Shown here piece by piece: positions 13,203-17,133 of a stretch of DNA of 17,133 bases. The DNA is taken from the NCBI GenBank assembly GCA_035303885.1, contig DATGRE010000253.1:1-17133 (forward strand), given 5' to 3'. Under the pieces are notes generated by a model. The model ran no database searches and was not told where the DNA came from. It saw nothing but the letters and a program-made list of their open reading frames with translations. The stretch is from Zeimonas sp035303885 (GTDB lineage: Bacteria > Pseudomonadota > Gammaproteobacteria > Burkholderiales > Burkholderiaceae_E). Position 1 is the stretch's first letter. Every line of letters begins with the position of its first letter. The position numbers and the translations under genes were made by a program.

Positions 13203-15590
13203 TCAGTGCGTGGAGGCGGTCGGCGTTTCGGCAATCGCGTCGATCGCGCGATCGACGGCGCTGTGCGGATCGACGCGGCGCGCCCGCGCGGACGCGAACC
13301 ACGAAACGAGCACGCCTCGCTCGAGCGACTGCCCGAAGTCGGGAAAGCGCGAGAGCACGTACAGCTTGCGCGTCGGGCTGATCCAGGCGAGCTTCACCGT
13401 CTGCGCGACGCCGTCGTCGTCGGTGAACTCGATCAGGTCGCCGCGGCGCAGTGCGTCGACCTCGGGATGCCCGACGATCCGCGGCGCCGGGTGTGCCGCC
13501 GGCTTGCGCGAAGCCGCCCGGTCGCCGCCGGGGACAGCGCCGCTGCCGTTCGCCGACGCAGCGGCCGCAGGCGTCTCGAAGCGCGTGCTTCCGTCCTCGC
13601 CGATGCGGATCGCGCCCGCCGACACCGGCAGCGTCCGCCCCGAACCCGCCTTCGCCTCCTGGATCGCACGCGTGTGCCACTGCAGGAGCTCGTTGAAGAA
13701 GCGCTCGCGCTCGGCGTCGTCGATGCCCACCGCCTGCAGCGACTTCATCAGCGAGCCGATCATGCGCGGCAGCAGCGACGCGAGCCGGCCGATGTCCTCG
13801 GGCAGCTTCGGCGCGACGCTCCAGATCAGCATCTCGGCCGACTGCAGCGCGTCGGACCAGCTCGCCCCGGCGCAGTCTCCCTCGACGCGCGCGTGCGCAA
13901 GCGCGAGCGACCACCACTTGTAGAGAAACTCGCGCACGAACGCGGGCGTCACCGGATCGATGCGCAGCGCGATCTCGGCATTCGCCTCCTCCTGTGCGAC
14001 GGCGAGCGCCTCGAGGCGCTCGGCTTCGCGCGTGAGCTCGAGCAGGCGCGCCGCGCGCCGCTCGCTCTCGGCGTGCGCGAGCGCGTCGAAGCGCGCCATC
14101 GCCTCGTCGAAGGTGGCGAGGTCGTCGTCGAAGTGCTCGAGGATCCAGTCGACGATGTCGGTGACGCCGTCGACGAGTGCCGAATCGGCGCCGAAATCGG
14201 CCTCGGGATCGGTCGCCAGATCGGTGATGCGATCGATGAGCCGCCGCATCGGATGCTGCCGCCGCGCGAAGAAGCTGCGGTCGATCAGCGCCGCCTTCAC
14301 CGCGACCACCTGCAGGCGCAGCAGCTGCTGCTTCACCGGATCGGGCAGGCGCCGATCGGCATAGATGTAGTCGAAGACCAGCGAGACGATCTCGACGGTC
14401 AGCTGGTCGAGCGACGAGCCCTTGGCGCGCGCATGATCGAGCAGCTGCTCGGCGAGCGGCGCCGCGTCGGGGAGCTCGCGCGGCGCGGACTGCAGCGTGT
14501 GCAGCGCCTCGATCAGCGGGGACTCGACGCTCGGCATCGGCAGGTCCGCCACGCCGAACGTCGCGGGATCGGACAGCATGCGCGCCGCCGAGCGGCGCGC
14601 CGAGGTCTGATCGAGCGACATCTGCCGCACGAGGTCGTCGAACAGCGCGATGCCGCCGAAGCCGGTCGCGATGCCTGGGCCCTCGTCCAAATCGCTCCCG
14701 CCCATCGCGCCCGCGCTCCCCGGCGCGCCCGCGGCACCGGGGTGCCCGACGCGCGGCCCGGCTGCCGCCGCCGGGGAAATCCCGCCGAATTGCGCGCCGG
14801 GAGCAGTCGCCGCCGGCGAATTCGACCGGGAGACCTCGGCCGCGGACGAGTCGGGCCGCGCCGGGTCGCTCGAAGCGAAGGCACGCGGCCGGATGGTCGG
14901 CAGCACGCGATGGCCGCGCAGCCTTTCGTTGACGCTCGCGTGCACGTCGGCGAGGCTCGCCGAGACATGCGGCTCGAAGGCCTGCAGCAGCGCCGCCCGC
15001 ACCTCGGCCGGCGGGGCGAGCTCGTCGAGCGAGCGCTGCAACGCCTCGAAGACGGTCTCGGGCGACGCCGGATAGTCGTCCTCGTCGAACCACTCGCGAT
15101 CGAGCAGCGCGGCAAGGCGAGCGCGAACGCCGAGCACCTCGTCGGGATCGAGCTGGCGGCGTGCGCGCCGAACGAGGCGGTCGAAGGCGATCTGGTCTTC
15201 GATCGCCCCGTCGTCGACGAGCGCGAGCTCGCCGGCCGGCTGCTCGGCCTGCGCCTTGCGCACCTGCGAGCCGCGATCGAACAGCCGCTGCTCGAAGATC
15301 TCGGCGAAGGCCTGCCGGAAACGGAACTCGATGTCGTTGCGGTGCATGCGCACCAGCGACAATGCGTCGAGCAGCGCCTGCTGACTGTCGCGACCGGCCG
15401 CCTTCATCGCGGTGATCGTCAGCTCGATGCTCAGGCGGTCGAGCGCCTCGGAGATGAACCGCGTCAGCTGCGACACGACGAGGTCGCGGCATTCCTGCAG
15501 CAACGCGAGCCGGCGACGCGGATCGAGCCGCTCGTCGGCTTCCTGCTCGCCGCCGGACGCGGGCAATTCGCGAAGATCAACGGACGTCAT
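13203..15590 (-). CDS. DUF1631 family protein
   Basis: 795 aa, function unknown. The N-terminal region (28-105) with LLQECRDLVVSQLTRFISEAL and MHRNDIEFRFRQAFAEIFEQ is the part I recognise as DUF1631. A second helical block follows (140-225). The stretch 240-300 is a Pro/Ala/Gly/Ser-rich flexible linker. After it comes a long helical region (about 305-660) and a second low-complexity linker, then a compact C-terminal beta-rich domain (about 700-775) reading RRGDLIEFTDDDG...VKLAWISPTRKLYVLSRFPDFG, which may be a small barrel of PilZ-like type. No signal peptide or membrane segment is visible, so it is probably cytoplasmic. It has its own likely promoter (15630-15659). The ribosome site before ATG 15590 is weak. 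Confidence 0.88.
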   Translation of the reverse strand: MTSVDLRELPASGGEQEADERLDPRRRLALLQECRDLVVSQLTRFISEALDRLSIELTITAMKAAGRDSQQALLDALSLVRMHRNDIEFRFRQAFAEIFEQRLFDRGSQVRKAQAEQPAGELALVDDGAIEDQIAFDRLVRRARRQLDPDEVLGVRARLAALLDREWFDEDDYPASPETVFEALQRSLDELAPPAEVRAALLQAFEPHVSASLADVHASVNERLRGHRVLPTIRPRAFASSDPARPDSSAAEVSRSNSPAATAPGAQFGGISPAAAAGPRVGHPGAAGAPGSAGAMGGSDLDEGPGIATGFGGIALFDDLVRQMSLDQTSARRSAARMLSDPATFGVADLPMPSVESPLIEALHTLQSAPRELPDAAPLAEQLLDHARAKGSSLDQLTVEIVSLVFDYIYADRRLPDPVKQQLLRLQVVAVKAALIDRSFFARRQHPMRRLIDRITDLATDPEADFGADSALVDGVTDIVDWILEHFDDDLATFDEAMARFDALAHAESERRAARLLELTREAERLEALAVAQEEANAEIALRIDPVTPAFVREFLYKWWSLALAHARVEGDCAGASWSDALQSAEMLIWSVAPKLPEDIGRLASLLPRMIGSLMKSLQAVGIDDAERERFFNELLQWHTRAIQEAKAGSGRTLPVSAGAIRIGEDGSTRFETPAAAASANGSGAVPGGDRAASRKPAAHPAPRIVGHPEVDALRRGDLIEFTDDDGVAQTVKLAWISPTRKLYVLSRFPDFGQSLERGVLVSWFASARARRVDPHSAVDRAIDAIAETPTASTH

Positions 15591-15629
15591 CGGCGCTCGG
15601 CATCGGCATCGCTTGAAACGGTTCGGGCG

Positions 15630-15659
15630 ATGCTAGGCGGCGCCGTTCGCGCCGGTCAA
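15630..15659 (-). promoter_or_regulatory. Likely sigma70 promoter of the DUF1631 gene
   Basis: On the minus strand TTGACC (15659-15654, 5 of 6 matches to TTGACA) and TAGCAT (15635-15630, 4 of 6 matches to TATAAT) are 18 bp apart. Transcription would start near 15623, leaving a leader of about 33 nt before ATG 15590. It is the best -35/-10 pair in the window. It sits in the 192-bp gap after maeB, implying that DUF1631 is transcribed independently. Confidence 0.5.
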
Positions 15660-15782
15660 CGAGCGCGGGACGAGCGGCATGCGCGTCGAGGCCGCTTCCG
15701 GAGTCTTCCCGACGAACGGCGAGCGAGGCGCCGCGAACGGCACCGCAGGGCGGCGCAACGGAAGCCGCCGCCCGCGTCGCCG

Positions 15783-17133
15783 TCAGCGCGGCGCGTTCAC
15801 GTCGACGACGACCCAGGCGGTCATGTTCACGATGCGCCGCACCGTGGCGGCCGGCGTGAGGATGTGCACGGGCTTGGCCGCCCCGAGCAGCACCGGACCG
15901 ATCGCGATGTTGTGGCCGGCGGCGGTCTTGAGCAGGTTGTACGAGATGTTCGCCGCGTCGATGCCGGGCATCACGAGCAGGTTCGCCTCGCCGCCGAGCG
16001 TGGAACGCGGCATCACCTGCTGGCGCAGCTGCGCATCGAGCGCGAGATCGCCGTGCATCTCGCCGTCGATGTCCAGATCGGGCGCGCGCTCACGGATCAG
16101 CGCGAGCGCTTCGCGCATGCGCACCGCGCTCGGCTGGTCGGAGGTGCCGAAATTCGAGTGCGACAGCAGCGCGACGCGCGGCCGGATGCCGAATCGCCGG
16201 AGCTCGTCGGCGGCCATCTGCGTGATCTCGGCGATCTGCTGCGCGCTCGGCTCGACGTTCACGTGCGTGTCCACCAGCGTCACCTGGCGGTTCGGCAGCA
16301 TCAGCGTGTTCATCGCCGCATAGACGCTGGCGCCCGGGCGCCGGCCGATCACCTGGTCGATGTAGGTGAGGTGCAGGTGGAAGTTGCCGAAGGTGCCGCA
16401 GATCATCCCGTCGGCGTCGCCCATGTGGATCATCATCGCGCCGATCAGCGTGAGGCGACGACGCATCTCGATCTGCGCGTACTCCTCGGTGATGCCGCGG
16501 CGGTCGGTGAGCCGGTGGTACTCGCGCCAGTACGCCTTGTAGCGCTCGTCCCACTCCGGGTTGACGATCTCGAAGTCGACGCCGGGCTTCATCCGCAGGC
16601 CGAAGCGCTCGAGCCGGCGCTCGATCACCGCGGGCCGGCCGACCAGGATCGGCCGCGCGAGTCGCTCGTCGACCACCACCTGCACGGCGCGCAACACGCG
16701 CTCCTCCTCGCCCTCGGCGTAGACGATGCGCCGGACCGCGGCGCGGCGCGCCTCGGTGAAGATCGGCCGCATGAAGTGGCCCGAGTGGTAGACGAACTGC
16801 TCGAGCTGCGTGTGATAGGCGTCGAAGTCCTCGATGGGGCGCGTGGCCACGCCGGCCTCCATCGCGGCGCGCGCCACCGCCGGCGCGATCCGCACGATCA
16901 GCCGCGGATCGAAGGGCTTCGGAATCAGGTACTCGGGTCCGAACGACAGCTCGTGCTCGCCGTATGCGGCGGCGACGATGTCCGACATCTCGACCCGCGC
17001 GAGATCGGCCATCGCATGCACCGCGGCGATCTCCATCGAGCGCGTGATCGTCGTCGCGCCGACGTCGAGCGCACCCCGGAAGACGAAGGGAAAGCACAGG
17101 ACGTTGTTGACCTGGTTCGGGTAGTCGGTGCGC
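15783..17133 (-). CDS. maeB: NADP-dependent malic enzyme with phosphotransacetylase-like domain (5' end cut)
   Basis: The visible 449 residues are the C-terminal part of MaeB, usually about 750-770 aa; the gene continues past the right edge. The first residues, TDYPNQVNNVLCFPFVFRGA then LDVGATTITRSMEIAAVHA, end the malic enzyme NAD(P)-binding domain. The protein converts malate to pyruvate and CO2. After a linker (VYHSGHFMRPIF) comes a domain of about 320 residues resembling phosphotransacetylase (RRIVYAEGEEERVLRA, MGDADGMICGTFGNFHLHL, VALLSHSNFGTSD, GEANLLVMPGIDAANISYNLLK), which in this family is regulatory rather than an active Pta. It ends with a TGA at 15783-15785. Its ATG and promoter are outside the window. 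It is 192 bp upstream of the DUF1631 gene. Confidence 0.96.
   Translation of the reverse strand, partial: RTDYPNQVNNVLCFPFVFRGALDVGATTITRSMEIAAVHAMADLARVEMSDIVAAAYGEHELSFGPEYLIPKPFDPRLIVRIAPAVARAAMEAGVATRPIEDFDAYHTQLEQFVYHSGHFMRPIFTEARRAAVRRIVYAEGEEERVLRAVQVVVDERLARPILVGRPAVIERRLERFGLRMKPGVDFEIVNPEWDERYKAYWREYHRLTDRRGITEEYAQIEMRRRLTLIGAMMIHMGDADGMICGTFGNFHLHLTYIDQVIGRRPGASVYAAMNTLMLPNRQVTLVDTHVNVEPSAQQIAEITQMAADELRRFGIRPRVALLSHSNFGTSDQPSAVRMREALALIRERAPDLDIDGEMHGDLALDAQLRQQVMPRSTLGGEANLLVMPGIDAANISYNLLKTAAGHNIAIGPVLLGAAKPVHILTPAATVRRIVNMTAWVVVDVNAPR

Overview
The window is GC-rich, tightly packed bacterial DNA. The tkt-gap-pgk-pyk gene order, the DUF1631 protein, the barstar-like protein and a MaeB-type malic enzyme all point to a betaproteobacterium, most likely Burkholderiales. 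No rRNA, tRNA, insertion sequence, integrase or CRISPR array was seen. The calls rest on reading motifs by eye; no database search was run.

Layout. Bases 1-198 (+) hold the 3' end of a gene, perhaps a HAD-type hydrolase. A roughly 400-bp convergent intergenic region (199-595) follows, with two large palindromes. From 10137 down to 596 (- strand) runs a central-carbon block: transketolase, GAPDH, a small DUF7693-like protein, phosphoglycerate kinase and pyruvate kinase. Between pgk and pyk sits a four-gene cassette (5160 to 2109): a 227-aa putative exported protein, a PqqD-like peptide-binding protein, an HprK-related kinase and a nucleotidyltransferase. It resembles what is known as the HPr-rel-A system, whose function is unknown. 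The four genes are packed with gaps of 13 bp, 7 bp and a 4-bp overlap. A 237-bp region upstream holds a perfect 9-bp dyad and a possible promoter. This cassette is the best candidate for a little-described system.

On the + strand, divergent from tkt, a TATAAT promoter and a structured leader of about 340 nt precede a fused S-adenosylmethionine decarboxylase/spermidine synthase gene (speD-speE), followed by rsmE. The speD Shine-Dalgarno sequence lies inside a C(UUCG)G hairpin that competes with a second hairpin, which suggests translational control of spermidine synthesis.

The right end (- strand) holds a lone barstar-like gene, a 795-aa DUF1631 gene with a recognisable sigma70-type promoter, and the 3' two thirds of maeB, cut by the window edge.

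How the genes fit together. tkt, gap, pgk and pyk cover the triose-phosphate and pentose-phosphate steps and the final step of glycolysis, and maeB links malate to pyruvate. The embedded cassette has no evident metabolic tie to glycolysis. Its kinase, nucleotidyltransferase and PqqD-like protein suggest modification of a peptide or protein, with the 227-aa exported protein as the obvious candidate partner (inference).
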